This document shows positions 48,426 through 57,351 of a stretch of 64,000 bases of DNA, piece by piece. A model generated the notes under the pieces. The model saw only the letters and a program-made list of their open reading frames with translations. It did no database searches and had not been told where the DNA came from. The DNA lies in the NCBI RefSeq assembly GCF_024810105.1, contig NZ_JANUDX010000007.1, positions 167,562-231,561 on the forward strand. Reading direction: 5' to 3'. The stretch's first letter is position 1; each line of letters starts with the position of its first letter. This stretch comes from Stenotrophomonas sp. BIGb0135 (GTDB lineage: Bacteria > Pseudomonadota > Gammaproteobacteria > Xanthomonadales > Xanthomonadaceae). Position numbers and translations under genes: made by a program.

Positions 48426-48563
48426 GCCGCCTCTTCGGCGCACGCTGCACCGCCGGCAGTGCGCTGGCGGTCATGCGGGGGCTGCCGTTCGCCGATATGC
48501 TATGGACGCATGGAAGCGGTTGCGTTGTGGCCACCGCGCAGGCCAGGGAGTAGTACGGACGTG

Positions 48564-48929
48564 ATGCGTCGATTCGAACTCGTGGAAGGTACCGCCAGCA
48601 AGTTCTGGGAAGTGGAGCAGGACGGCAGCGACTTGAACGTGCGCTGGGGACGCATCGGCACGCAGGGGCAAAGCCAGACCAAGTCCTTCGCCGATGCCGC
48701 CAAGGCCGCGTCGGCGCTGACCAGGCTGGTCAATGAAAAAACCGGCAAGGGCTACAGTGAAACCGGTGCCGCGGCCACGCCCGCGATCGCAGCCACCGCG
48801 CCAGCCACGGCCGCGCCGCGCGCCGCCAAGGCGCCCCAGCCTGCCGCCGCTGCACCTGCACCCAGTGCGGCCCCCACGCCGGTGAAGAGGCGGCCACGGC
48901 CTTCGAGCATATCCGCCAGGCGCTGCTGA
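48564..48929 (+). CDS. WGR domain, N-terminal part of a frameshifted WGR/DUF4132 protein (YehI-like)
   Basis: The frame is 121 aa. Residues about 1-65 are a WGR domain: MRRFELVEGTASKFWEVEQD, NVRWGRIGTQGQSQTKSFAD and LVNEKTGKGY. An Ala/Pro-rich linker follows. The frame then degrades into RRPRPSSISARRC and stops at 48929. From about 48872 the coding signal continues in another frame. Inserting one C in the CCCCC run at 48871-48875 restores a single 1361-aa protein from 48564 to 52648. The start ATG at 48564 has GGGAG upstream; the adjacent GTG at 48561 is possible. Confidence 0.72.
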   Translation: MRRFELVEGTASKFWEVEQDGSDLNVRWGRIGTQGQSQTKSFADAAKAASALTRLVNEKTGKGYSETGAAATPAIAATAPATAAPRAAKAPQPAAAAPAPSAAPTPVKRRPRPSSISARRC

Positions 48930-48997
48930 CCGGCGCGCTTGCACCGGGCGAGTCGCTCACCGTCACCGGCCTGCGCCGCCGCGCCGGGGTCAGCGAG

Positions 48998-51900
48998 GTG
49001 GGCGCCCAGCTCGCCTATGCGGCGCTCCGGGACGCGGGGATGGTCAGTCGCTGGAGCACCCAGATTGCCAAGGATGCACCGGCCGCCGCGGCCAACCCCG
49101 GGGCGGACTGCTTCACCGCCGTTCCGGTGGCCGCGGCGGACCTGCCGCATGACCCCAACCTGCCGCCGTGGCTCGCCCAGGGCGCGCCGGTGCGCATCAC
49201 CCCGCAGCACCTGGCGTTGATGTACGCCTCGCGTCGCTTCCCGGCCCGATTGCCCGCGCACGACCCGGCCGCCCTGTGGCAGGCCTTCGCCACCCAGCTC
49301 AACGTGGATGTCGATGAGGTGCGTAGCGACCCGGCCCTGCTGCCGGCCCTGCGCAGGATGGTCGAACGACTGCGTGCCCAGGTGCCTGCGCCGGACCGCG
49401 ATGCCGACCTGATGCTGCTGGTGATCGCGCTCAACAACCACTACGGGCACGAAGCACTGTTCGCCGACACGGTGCATTGGCTGGTGGCCAGCCACGGCCT
49501 GGAGCAGGTGGTGGCGATGCTGCTGGATGCGCAGCACATCCAGATCGCCAGCGAGTACGACCATTCCACCCAGCGGCATACCCTGCGCTTCCATGGCCAG
49601 GTCGATGAGCCGTTCGGTTCGCGCTGGAGCGCCCCGCTGGGTGCGGCCGAGGATGCGCTGCGCAGCCATCTGTCGGTGGCCGACGAAGCGGTGTGGCAGG
49701 CCTGCGTGGAGCGCATCGGTGGTCATCTGCCGCACGTGGTGGCCTGCCGGCAGCCGGCGTTGCTGTTGCTGCTGCCCGACGCACCTGCGCTGGCCCACGC
49801 GCTTCTGTTGGCGCCGGGCGCCGCCGCGGCGCTGCACGAAAGCGCCCATTGGCTGATGACCATCGCCACCGATCCGGCCGCCTGCGCGGTGGCCATGCGC
49901 CTGCGGCCCAACGAAAAATTCTGGAACCATGCGCGTTTCGCCGCCACGGTGCTGGTGGAACGCGGCGTGGCGGCACTGCCGTTGCTGGCGCCCGGCGCCA
50001 TCGTCGAAGAAGCCGGCGATGCGCTCGCCCATATCGGTCTCCCCGATGCGGTGGACGCGTTGGCGCGTGCGGCCAGCAGTTCCAAGCATGCGCTGGCCCG
50101 GCTGGGGCTGGCGGTCAATCGCTGGCCGGAGGCCGCGCTGGTGGCCATCTCGCGCGTGGTCGCCGCCGGTGGCAAGGACGCCGGCCTGCTCACCCCGACG
50201 CTGGTGCAGCTGCTGCGCGCGATGGGCGAGCGCGTCGTGGCCGTGGAGCCGTGGATCGAGCCGGCCGCGCTGGCCGTGATCCAGCGCCAGCGGGCCCTGC
50301 TTGGCGGACCGCAGGAGACGGCAGGGCACGACGAACTGCCGCCGGTGCTCGCCGCCGCGCCCTGGCGCCAGCCGCGTACGCGCCAGGCGCAGGCCGTGCT
50401 GGACGTGCCATTGCTGCCGGTCGAGCCGGTGGAGCACTGGGCGCCGGGCACCCGCGACGCGGCGATGCAGCTGGGCAACTGGCAGGCACAGCGCATGCAG
50501 GAGTGCCGCCAGCAGCCAACGCGCGCCGCCGACGAGATCGGCTTCACCCTGCGCGATGAGGAGCTCAAGGCGCTGAACGCCCAGGCTGCCGCGGCCATCG
50601 TGGCGCGCGATACCGCGCAGCTGGTGAGCCTGTGGCGGGACATGGTCGCCGTGCGCCGCCGCAGCCAGTATTACTGGTTCTGCCTCTACCCCGAATACAT
50701 CGACGCCCTGCCCGAGGGCATGGCCGCGCCGTTCTGGAATGCGATCGCCGGCGAAACCGAAAGCGGCAGCATCTCGCGCATGGTCGCATCGCATGGCCTG
50801 GCGGTACTGCCCGCCCTGATCACCATGGTCCGCAGCAAACCCACCGACTGCATGGCCGATGCGCTGCATGTCGGTGCGGTGGAACTGGCCCTGCCGGCCG
50901 CACGCGCGTTCGCCAGGCTCAAGACCGTGCGCGACATCGGCCGTCAGTGGCTGCTTACTTACCCCGAACACGCCGCTGCCGGCCTGCTCCCCGCGGCCTT
51001 CGGCAAGGCCGGCGAGCTGCGCGACAGTGCCGGTGCCGGCGTGCGCCTGCTCGCGGCCCAGGGCCATGAAGCGGTGTTGCGCGAGGTGGCCGCGCGGCAT
51101 GGCCGCGACGACGTGATGCAGGCGCTGCAGCAGGTGCTCGACGACGACCCGCTGCAGCGCTATCCCACCCGGCGCAGCAAGCTGCCCGAGTTCTGGGCGC
51201 CCAGCGGCTGGCGACGGCCGCTGTTGCACAACGGCAAGGCGCTCGGCGAGGAGGCCATCGACCTGCTCGGCGAAATGCTTACCTTCCCCACCAACGAAGA
51301 GGTCTACGCCGGCATCGGCCAGGTGATCGCGGCCTGCCGCCCCGACAGCCTCGCCGACTTTGCCTGGGACCTGTTCGGTGCCTGGCTCAATGCGGGTGGG
51401 TCCGGCAAGGAAAGCTGGGTGCTGACCGCGCAGGGCCTGCTCGGCAACGACGACACCGCCCGCCGCCTCACGCCCTTCATCCGCACCTGGCCGGGCGAGG
51501 CCGCGCATGCCCGTGCGGTGTTGGGGCTGGATGTGCTGGCCACCATCGGTACCGACGTGGCGCTGATGCAGATCAACGGCATCGCGCAGAAGATCAAGTT
51601 CAAGGGCCTGCAGGACAAGGCCCGCGAGAAGATCGCGGCGATCGCCGAGGCACGCCAGCTCACCACCGAAGAACTGGAGGACCGTCTCGCCCCGGACCTG
51701 GACCTGGACGAACACGGCACCCTGCGCCTGGAGTTTGGTCCGCGCGCCTTCAAGGTCGGGTTCGACGAAGCGCTCAAGCCCTACGTGCGCGAGATCCTCG
51801 CCAGTGGCGACGGCCCGCGGCTGGAGGATCTGCCCAAACCGAAGAAGAGCGATGACGCCGCGCTGGCCAAGGCCAGTGTCGAGCGCTTCAAGACGTTGAA

Positions 51901-52648
51901 GAAAGACGTGCGCACCATCGCCAGCCAGCAGGTGCTGCGCCTGGAGCTGGCCATGTGCGCGCGCCGGCGCTGGACTCCGGCCCTGTACCGCGCGTTCCTG
52001 GTCGAGCACCCGCTGCTGCGCCACCTGGTGCAGCGCCTGGTCTGGGGCGTGTACGCGGTCAGCGACGGCCAGTCGCATGGCGGCACCCTGCAGGCCTGCT
52101 TCCGGGTGGCCGAAGATGGCAGTTTCACCGACGCCAACGACGATCCGTTCGACCTGCCCGAGGGCGAGGCGGTGCGCATCGGCGTGCCGCATGCGCTGGA
52201 GCTGTCGGCCGCCGATGCCGCCGCGTTCGGCCAGGTGTTGGCCGACTACGAACTGCTGCAGCCGTTCGCGCAGGTCGGCCGCGACACCTACACCCTGCGG
52301 GCCGACGAACACCCGCAGGACAAGCTGCTGCGCTGGAAGGGCGCCAAAGTGCCCACTGGCCGCGTGCTCGGCCTGGTCAACAAGGGCTGGCGTCGCGGCA
52401 TGGCCCAGGACGGCGGCGGCATCTGGTACTTCACCAAGCCGCTGGCCAACGGCAAGGTGATCGAGCTGCTGCTCGATCCGGGCATCATCGTGGGCATGGT
52501 CAACGAATACCCCGAACAGGAACTGGGCGACGTGCAGTTCGGCTCCCCCGGTGCCTGGGGTGACATGCAGCAGGCCGACCCGTTGTCCGGCCTGGACCCG
52601 ATCGCCGCCAGCGAACTGATCCGCGACCTGGAGGCGCTGCGCGCCTGA
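48998..52648 (+). CDS. DUF4132 protein, main part of a frameshifted WGR/DUF4132 gene (YehI-like)
   Basis: The reading frame actually begins near 48872, and its first residues AFEHIRQALLTGALAPGESL and TVTGLRRRAGVS look like a GntR-type winged helix. The first alternative start is the GTG at 48998. The body is helical. DUF4132 landmarks are KLPEFWAPSGWRRPLL, FGPRAFKVGFDEALKPYVRE, KKDVRTIASQQVLRLELAMC and FLVEHPLLRHLVQRLVWGVY. It ends ASELIRDLEALRA. E. coli MolR/YehI is the familiar relative. Its role is unknown, but the adjacent MoxR and VWA genes indicate a chaperone-like complex. Confidence 0.75.
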   Translation: MGAQLAYAALRDAGMVSRWSTQIAKDAPAAAANPGADCFTAVPVAAADLPHDPNLPPWLAQGAPVRITPQHLALMYASRRFPARLPAHDPAALWQAFATQLNVDVDEVRSDPALLPALRRMVERLRAQVPAPDRDADLMLLVIALNNHYGHEALFADTVHWLVASHGLEQVVAMLLDAQHIQIASEYDHSTQRHTLRFHGQVDEPFGSRWSAPLGAAEDALRSHLSVADEAVWQACVERIGGHLPHVVACRQPALLLLLPDAPALAHALLLAPGAAAALHESAHWLMTIATDPAACAVAMRLRPNEKFWNHARFAATVLVERGVAALPLLAPGAIVEEAGDALAHIGLPDAVDALARAASSSKHALARLGLAVNRWPEAALVAISRVVAAGGKDAGLLTPTLVQLLRAMGERVVAVEPWIEPAALAVIQRQRALLGGPQETAGHDELPPVLAAAPWRQPRTRQAQAVLDVPLLPVEPVEHWAPGTRDAAMQLGNWQAQRMQECRQQPTRAADEIGFTLRDEELKALNAQAAAAIVARDTAQLVSLWRDMVAVRRRSQYYWFCLYPEYIDALPEGMAAPFWNAIAGETESGSISRMVASHGLAVLPALITMVRSKPTDCMADALHVGAVELALPAARAFARLKTVRDIGRQWLLTYPEHAAAGLLPAAFGKAGELRDSAGAGVRLLAAQGHEAVLREVAARHGRDDVMQALQQVLDDDPLQRYPTRRSKLPEFWAPSGWRRPLLHNGKALGEEAIDLLGEMLTFPTNEEVYAGIGQVIAACRPDSLADFAWDLFGAWLNAGGSGKESWVLTAQGLLGNDDTARRLTPFIRTWPGEAAHARAVLGLDVLATIGTDVALMQINGIAQKIKFKGLQDKAREKIAAIAEARQLTTEELEDRLAPDLDLDEHGTLRLEFGPRAFKVGFDEALKPYVREILASGDGPRLEDLPKPKKSDDAALAKASVERFKTLKKDVRTIASQQVLRLELAMCARRRWTPALYRAFLVEHPLLRHLVQRLVWGVYAVSDGQSHGGTLQACFRVAEDGSFTDANDDPFDLPEGEAVRIGVPHALELSAADAAAFGQVLADYELLQPFAQVGRDTYTLRADEHPQDKLLRWKGAKVPTGRVLGLVNKGWRRGMAQDGGGIWYFTKPLANGKVIELLLDPGIIVGMVNEYPEQELGDVQFGSPGAWGDMQQADPLSGLDPIAASELIRDLEALRA

Positions 52649-52730
52649 GCCCTGCGGGCCGCACCGCCGGCGTGGCCCGCCTCCCACCCGAACGCGCGCG
52701 CCCGGCGCGTGCGTGCAACCGGATACCCCG

Positions 52731-53852
52731 ATGGCCCCGTCCTCCGTTTCCCCCGCGCCCACCGCCGCGATGCAGCGCCCGCCCGCCGAGGTGCTGCATG
52801 CCGACGAACTGGCCCGCCTGCGCCAGCACGACCGCGATGCCCGTCCGCCGGGCTGGGCGCTCAGCCTGCGGGCCGCGCGCGCCTTCATCCTGGGCGATCC
52901 CGCGCTGGGCATCCAGGCCAAGGTCGTGGCCCCGGTGGCCAGCATCGAACGCATGCTGGTCACCCTGGCCACCGGCCGCGGCCTGATGCTGGTCGGCGAG
53001 CCGGGCACCGCCAAGTCGCTGTTGTCCGAACTGCTGGCCAGCGCCATCTGCGGCGTGTCCACCCTCACCATCCAGGGCGGCGCATCCACCACCGAAGACC
53101 AGATCAAGTACGGCTGGAACTACGCGCTGTTGATCAACGAAGGCCCCAGCCCGCGCGCGATGGTGCCGGCGCCGCTGTACCAGGGCATGCGCGATGGCCG
53201 CATCGTGCGCTTCGAGGAAATCACCCGCGCGCCGCAGGAAGTACAGGACTGCCTGCTGGGCATGCTGTCGGACCGGGTCATGGCCGTGCCCGAGCTCGAG
53301 GGCGAGCACGCCATGCTGTATGCCCGAGAGGGCTTCAACATCATCGCCACCGCCAACACGCGCGACCGCGGCGTCAATGAAATGAGCGCCGCGCTCAAGC
53401 GCCGCTTCGATTTCGAAACCGTCGCGGCGATCCTCGATTTCGACCTGGAACTGCAGCTGGTACAGCAGGCGTCGGCGCGCCTGCTCGAGCGCAGCGGCAT
53501 TCCGGCCACGCTGCCGGTACCGGTGCTGGAACTGCTGGTCACCACCTTCCGCGACCTGCGCAGCGGCCACGCGCCGGACGGGCAGGGTGGCGACACGCCG
53601 ATGGATCGCCTGTCGGCCGTCATGTCCACCGCCGAGGCCGTCAACGTCGCCCATGCAGTGGGCGTGCGGGCCTGGTTCCTGGAGCAGCGCGAAGGTGCAC
53701 CGGCCGACCTGGTCGACTGCATCGCCGGCACGGTGGTCAAGGACAGCGCCGAGGACCGCGCCAAGCTGCGCCGGTACTTCGAACACACCGTCGCGCGCCG
53801 CCAGGGCCCGTCCTGGCGTGCGTACTACGAGGCGCGCCACCGCCTGCCGTGA
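52731..53852 (+). CDS. MoxR-type AAA+ ATPase (YehL-like)
   Basis: This 373-aa ATPase has Walker A LVGEPGTAKSLLSELLAS at about residues 88-105, and a Walker B region GRIVRFEEITRAPQEVQD. The sensor-1 motif is NIIATANTRDRGVNEMSAAL, with an arginine finger region ALKRRFDFE. MoxR proteins remodel or load metal on partners together with VWA proteins, as is encoded here. ATG 52731 (MAPSSVSPAPTAA) is preferred over a GTG at 52713. The stop overlaps the next start (GTGA). Confidence 0.9.
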   Translation: MAPSSVSPAPTAAMQRPPAEVLHADELARLRQHDRDARPPGWALSLRAARAFILGDPALGIQAKVVAPVASIERMLVTLATGRGLMLVGEPGTAKSLLSELLASAICGVSTLTIQGGASTTEDQIKYGWNYALLINEGPSPRAMVPAPLYQGMRDGRIVRFEEITRAPQEVQDCLLGMLSDRVMAVPELEGEHAMLYAREGFNIIATANTRDRGVNEMSAALKRRFDFETVAAILDFDLELQLVQQASARLLERSGIPATLPVPVLELLVTTFRDLRSGHAPDGQGGDTPMDRLSAVMSTAEAVNVAHAVGVRAWFLEQREGAPADLVDCIAGTVVKDSAEDRAKLRRYFEHTVARRQGPSWRAYYEARHRLP

Positions 53853-56230
53853 TCGATCAGCCCGACATCATCGGCGTCCGCCACCACAGCCCGGCCTGCG
53901 CCCGGCTGGTGGCCGCGCGCATCCGCCGCCAGCGCCCGGCCTTCGTGCTGATCGAAGGCCCGGCCGATTTCAACCCGCGCCTGGACGAGCTGTACCTGGA
54001 CCATCGCCTGCCGCTGGCGATCTACAGCCATCGGTCCGACGACAGCACCCACCACGGCTCCTGGACCCCGTTCGCCGAGCATTCGCCCGAATGGCAGGCA
54101 CTGGTGGTGGGGCGCGAAGTAGGCGCGCAGGTACGCTTCATCGACCTGCCCGCGTGGGACGACGCCTTCGCGGCGCTGGAAAACCGCTATGCCGACAGCG
54201 CCGACCATGCCCACGAAGCCCGCGCCGACGCCTACGAACGCGCGCTCGGCGAGCGCCTGGCCGTCCAGGGCCGCGATGCGCTGTGGGACCACCTGTTCGA
54301 GCAGGACGACGCCGGCGATGGCCTGCACGAACGCCTGCACACCTACTTCGTCCACCTGCGCGGTGATGACCGCGGGTCGCTGGGCAACCAGCGACGCGAA
54401 CAGATGATGGCCGCCTGGATCGCCTGGGCAATGCGCCAGCCGGCGCACGACGGTCGCCACGGCGTGCTCGTTGTCTGTGGCGGCTACCACGCGCCCGCGC
54501 TGCAGCAGCTGTGGGCGCAGCAACCGGCGGCGAGCACGCCGCCGGCGGTGCCCACCCCGCAGGACGGCAGTGGCGGGGCGGTGCGGCATGGTTCGTTCCT
54601 CGTGCCGTATACGTTCAAGCGCCTGGACGCTTTCGCCGGGTACGCCTCCGGAATGCCCTCGCCGGGGTGGTACCAGTGGCAGTGGGAGCACGGCGTGGAT
54701 GCCGACGCCCACATGCTCGGCCAGGTGATGGCACGGCTGCGTGGGCGCAGGTTGCCGGCGTCCACCGCCGACCTGATCGCCGCACGCCTGCGGGCTGAAG
54801 GCCTGGCGCGGCTGCGCGGGCATGCCCGTCCGCAGCGCGTGGACTGGCTCGACGCGCTGGCCGGGGCGCTGGTCAAGGACGCACTGGACGCACCGCTGCC
54901 GTGGACCTACCGCGGCCGACTGCGTGCCGGCACCGATCCGGTCCTGGTCCAGATCATGGACGTGCTGACCGGCGACAGCACCGGGCTGCTGGACCCGCTG
55001 ACCCCGCAACCGCCCTTGCTGGCCGACCTCGCCGCGCAACTGCAGGCGCACGGGCTGGCGCTGGGCCAACGCTGCCAGCTGGACCTGCTCGACCCGCACG
55101 ACCGCCAGCGCAGCGTCCTGCTGCATCGGCTGCTGCTGCTGCAGGTGCCCGGCATCGTGCGTACCCACGGCCCGGCGCAGGCCATCAGCGACACGTTCGA
55201 CGAGACCTGGTCGCTGACCCAGCCGGTGGAGCAGCACGCCGCGCTGATCGAAGCCGGCGCCTGGGGCGCCACTGTCGGCGATGCCGCCCGCGCCCGGCTG
55301 GAAGATGCACTGCGGCATGCTGATCGCGGCATCGCCGGACGGGTCCCGCTGCTCAACCGCGCCGCATGGGCGGCACTGCCGGCCGTCAGCGCCGCCGTGC
55401 TCGACGACCTGGCCACGGCGGTCGCCAGCGAAGCGCGTTTCGAGGTGCTGGCCCCGGCGCTGGGCGAGCTGGACCTGCTGCGCCGGCATGGGCACATGCT
55501 GGGCATGCAGGAGGCGCCGATGCTCAACGCCCTGCTTGGGCCCGGCTTGGACCGTGCCCTGTGGCTGCTCGAAGCGCCCGGCCAGGTCAGCAGCGCCGAC
55601 ACCGACGCCCACCTGCGCGGCCACCTGGCGCTGCGCCAGATCCTCATCGATCGCCTGGCCGATCACGAGCCCGGCGACGCCGCCACGTTCGCCACGGCCC
55701 CGGCCCGCGCGCTGGCGGTATGGCAGCGCAAGCTCGCCAATCCCCAGGCGGCGGCCGTCAGCCGCGGCGCCTCGCTCGGTGCGCTGGTGGGCCTGCGCGA
55801 GCGGGTGGGGGCGGCCACGCTCCCGTTTGCCGACGAGGCCATGGCCCTGCTGCAGGGCCTGGCGCCGGCGCAGATGGGCGATGCCCTGGCCGGCCTGTTG
55901 GCGCTGGCGCGCGACCGCCTGGCCAGCGAGCCCGGCTTCACCGCCGCGCTGGACGGCCTCATCCAGGCCCTGCAGGCAGACGACTTCATCCTCGCCTTGC
56001 CGGCGCTGCGCAGCGCGTTCGCCTGGCTGCCCGCACGCGAGCGCGGCGCGCTGGCCACCCGCATGCTGGCCCTGCATGGCGCCGACCACCTGTCCGGCCG
56101 CGTGCTGACCGCGGCGGTGCCGGGGCAGGCGCCTGCCGACGCCCTGGCCCGCGCCGCCCAGCGCGAAACCGCCGCGCTGGACGCGCTCGCGCGCTGGGGC
56201 ATCACCCCCGTGCAGGACACCGCGTCATGA
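53849..56230 (+). CDS. DUF5682 family protein (YehM-like)
   Basis: This 793-aa protein starts with GTG at 53849, overlapping the MoxR stop. The N-terminus IDQPDIIGVRHHSPACARLV and FVLIEGPADFNPRLDELYLD is the DUF5682 opening. HGSWTPFAEHSPEWQ and HGVLVVCGGYHAPALQQLW follow. The first domain resembles a TraB/TIKI-like (EreA-type) fold, with conserved RHHSP, IEGP and GGYH motifs that could bind a metal; this is from memory. The rest is helical. Its stop overlaps the VWA gene. Confidence 0.8.
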   Translation: MIDQPDIIGVRHHSPACARLVAARIRRQRPAFVLIEGPADFNPRLDELYLDHRLPLAIYSHRSDDSTHHGSWTPFAEHSPEWQALVVGREVGAQVRFIDLPAWDDAFAALENRYADSADHAHEARADAYERALGERLAVQGRDALWDHLFEQDDAGDGLHERLHTYFVHLRGDDRGSLGNQRREQMMAAWIAWAMRQPAHDGRHGVLVVCGGYHAPALQQLWAQQPAASTPPAVPTPQDGSGGAVRHGSFLVPYTFKRLDAFAGYASGMPSPGWYQWQWEHGVDADAHMLGQVMARLRGRRLPASTADLIAARLRAEGLARLRGHARPQRVDWLDALAGALVKDALDAPLPWTYRGRLRAGTDPVLVQIMDVLTGDSTGLLDPLTPQPPLLADLAAQLQAHGLALGQRCQLDLLDPHDRQRSVLLHRLLLLQVPGIVRTHGPAQAISDTFDETWSLTQPVEQHAALIEAGAWGATVGDAARARLEDALRHADRGIAGRVPLLNRAAWAALPAVSAAVLDDLATAVASEARFEVLAPALGELDLLRRHGHMLGMQEAPMLNALLGPGLDRALWLLEAPGQVSSADTDAHLRGHLALRQILIDRLADHEPGDAATFATAPARALAVWQRKLANPQAAAVSRGASLGALVGLRERVGAATLPFADEAMALLQGLAPAQMGDALAGLLALARDRLASEPGFTAALDGLIQALQADDFILALPALRSAFAWLPARERGALATRMLALHGADHLSGRVLTAAVPGQAPADALARAAQRETAALDALARWGITPVQDTAS

Positions 56231-57351
56231 GCCTGGACATCCCCGATCCGCTGCAGCGCTGGCGCCTGCTGTTGGGCGAACCGGCCGAGCCGGCCTGTGG
56301 TGCGCTCGGCGCGCAGGCCCAGGCCGCCGACGCCGCGCTGGAGTGGCTGTACGGCCGTGATGGCGACCGCGCGCTGCGTGGCGAACGCAGTGGCGGCGGC
56401 GGTGCATCGCAGCTGTCCACGCCGGACTGGATCAACGACATCCACCGGCTGTTCCCGCGCGAGGTGATCGAACGCCTCGAACGCGACGCCGTGGAGCGCT
56501 ATGGCATCGACGAAGTGGTCACCAACCTGGAGGTACTCGAGCGCATCGCGCCCTCCGAGAGCCTGCTGCGCGCAGTACTGCATACCAAGCACCTGATGAA
56601 CCCGCAGGTGCTCGCCGCCGCCCGCACGCTGGTGGCCGAGGTCGTGCGGCGCATCATGGAGCGGCTGGCCACGCAGGTGCACCAGGCCTTCAGCGGCACC
56701 CGCGACCGCCGCCGCCGCTCGCGCCGGCAGATCGCCAGCAACTTCGATTTCCGCCGCACGGTGGCGGCCAACCTGCATCGCCTCGACCCGGCCAGCGGCA
56801 AGCTCTACGTGCAGCAGCCGATGTTCTTCAGCCGCAGCCGTCGCCAGGCCGAACCGTGGGACATCATCCTGCTGATCGACCAGAGCGGCTCCATGGTCGA
56901 CTCGGTCATCCACAGCGCGGTCATGGCCGCCTGCCTGTGGCAGTTGCCGGGCATGCGCACCCACCTGATCGCTTTCGATACCCAGGTGGTCGACCTCACC
57001 GCCGATGTCGCCGACCCGGTCGAACTGCTGATGAAGGTGCAACTCGGCGGCGGCACCGACATCGCCCGCGCCGTGGCCTACGCGCAGGGCCGCGTGGTCA
57101 ATCCCTCGCGCAGCGTGGTGGTGCTGGTCAGCGACTTCTACGAAGGCGGTGCCGATGGCGACCTGGTGCGGCGGGTCAAGGCGCTGGTCGAATCCGGGGT
57201 CAAGGTGCTGGGGCTGGCCGCGCTGGACACGCAGGCCGAGCCCAGTTACGACCGCGAAACCGCGGCACGCCTGGTCAAGGTCGGCGCGCACATCGCGGCG
57301 ATGACGCCGGGCGAGCTGGCCGTATGGCTGGCCGAAAAGGTACTGGCATGA
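56227..57351 (+). CDS. VWA-domain protein (YehP-like)
   Basis: The protein has 374 aa. The first 215 residues are helical and include WINDIHRLFPREVIERLE and ERYGIDEVVTNLEVLERI. A von Willebrand A domain follows with an intact MIDAS: DQSGSM near residue 218, GGTD near 276, and SDFYEGG near 303. MIDAS proteins pair with MoxR ATPases as metal-dependent docking partners. The ATG overlaps the DUF5682 stop and its stop overlaps the SWIM gene, so the module is translationally coupled throughout. Confidence 0.9.
   Translation: MSLDIPDPLQRWRLLLGEPAEPACGALGAQAQAADAALEWLYGRDGDRALRGERSGGGGASQLSTPDWINDIHRLFPREVIERLERDAVERYGIDEVVTNLEVLERIAPSESLLRAVLHTKHLMNPQVLAAARTLVAEVVRRIMERLATQVHQAFSGTRDRRRRSRRQIASNFDFRRTVAANLHRLDPASGKLYVQQPMFFSRSRRQAEPWDIILLIDQSGSMVDSVIHSAVMAACLWQLPGMRTHLIAFDTQVVDLTADVADPVELLMKVQLGGGTDIARAVAYAQGRVVNPSRSVVVLVSDFYEGGADGDLVRRVKALVESGVKVLGLAALDTQAEPSYDRETAARLVKVGAHIAAMTPGELAVWLAEKVLA

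Noticed and set aside
48752..53107. 1451-codon minus-strand frame opposite the DUF4132 gene
   Set aside because: It is antisense to a gene with clear family landmarks and carries none of its own.
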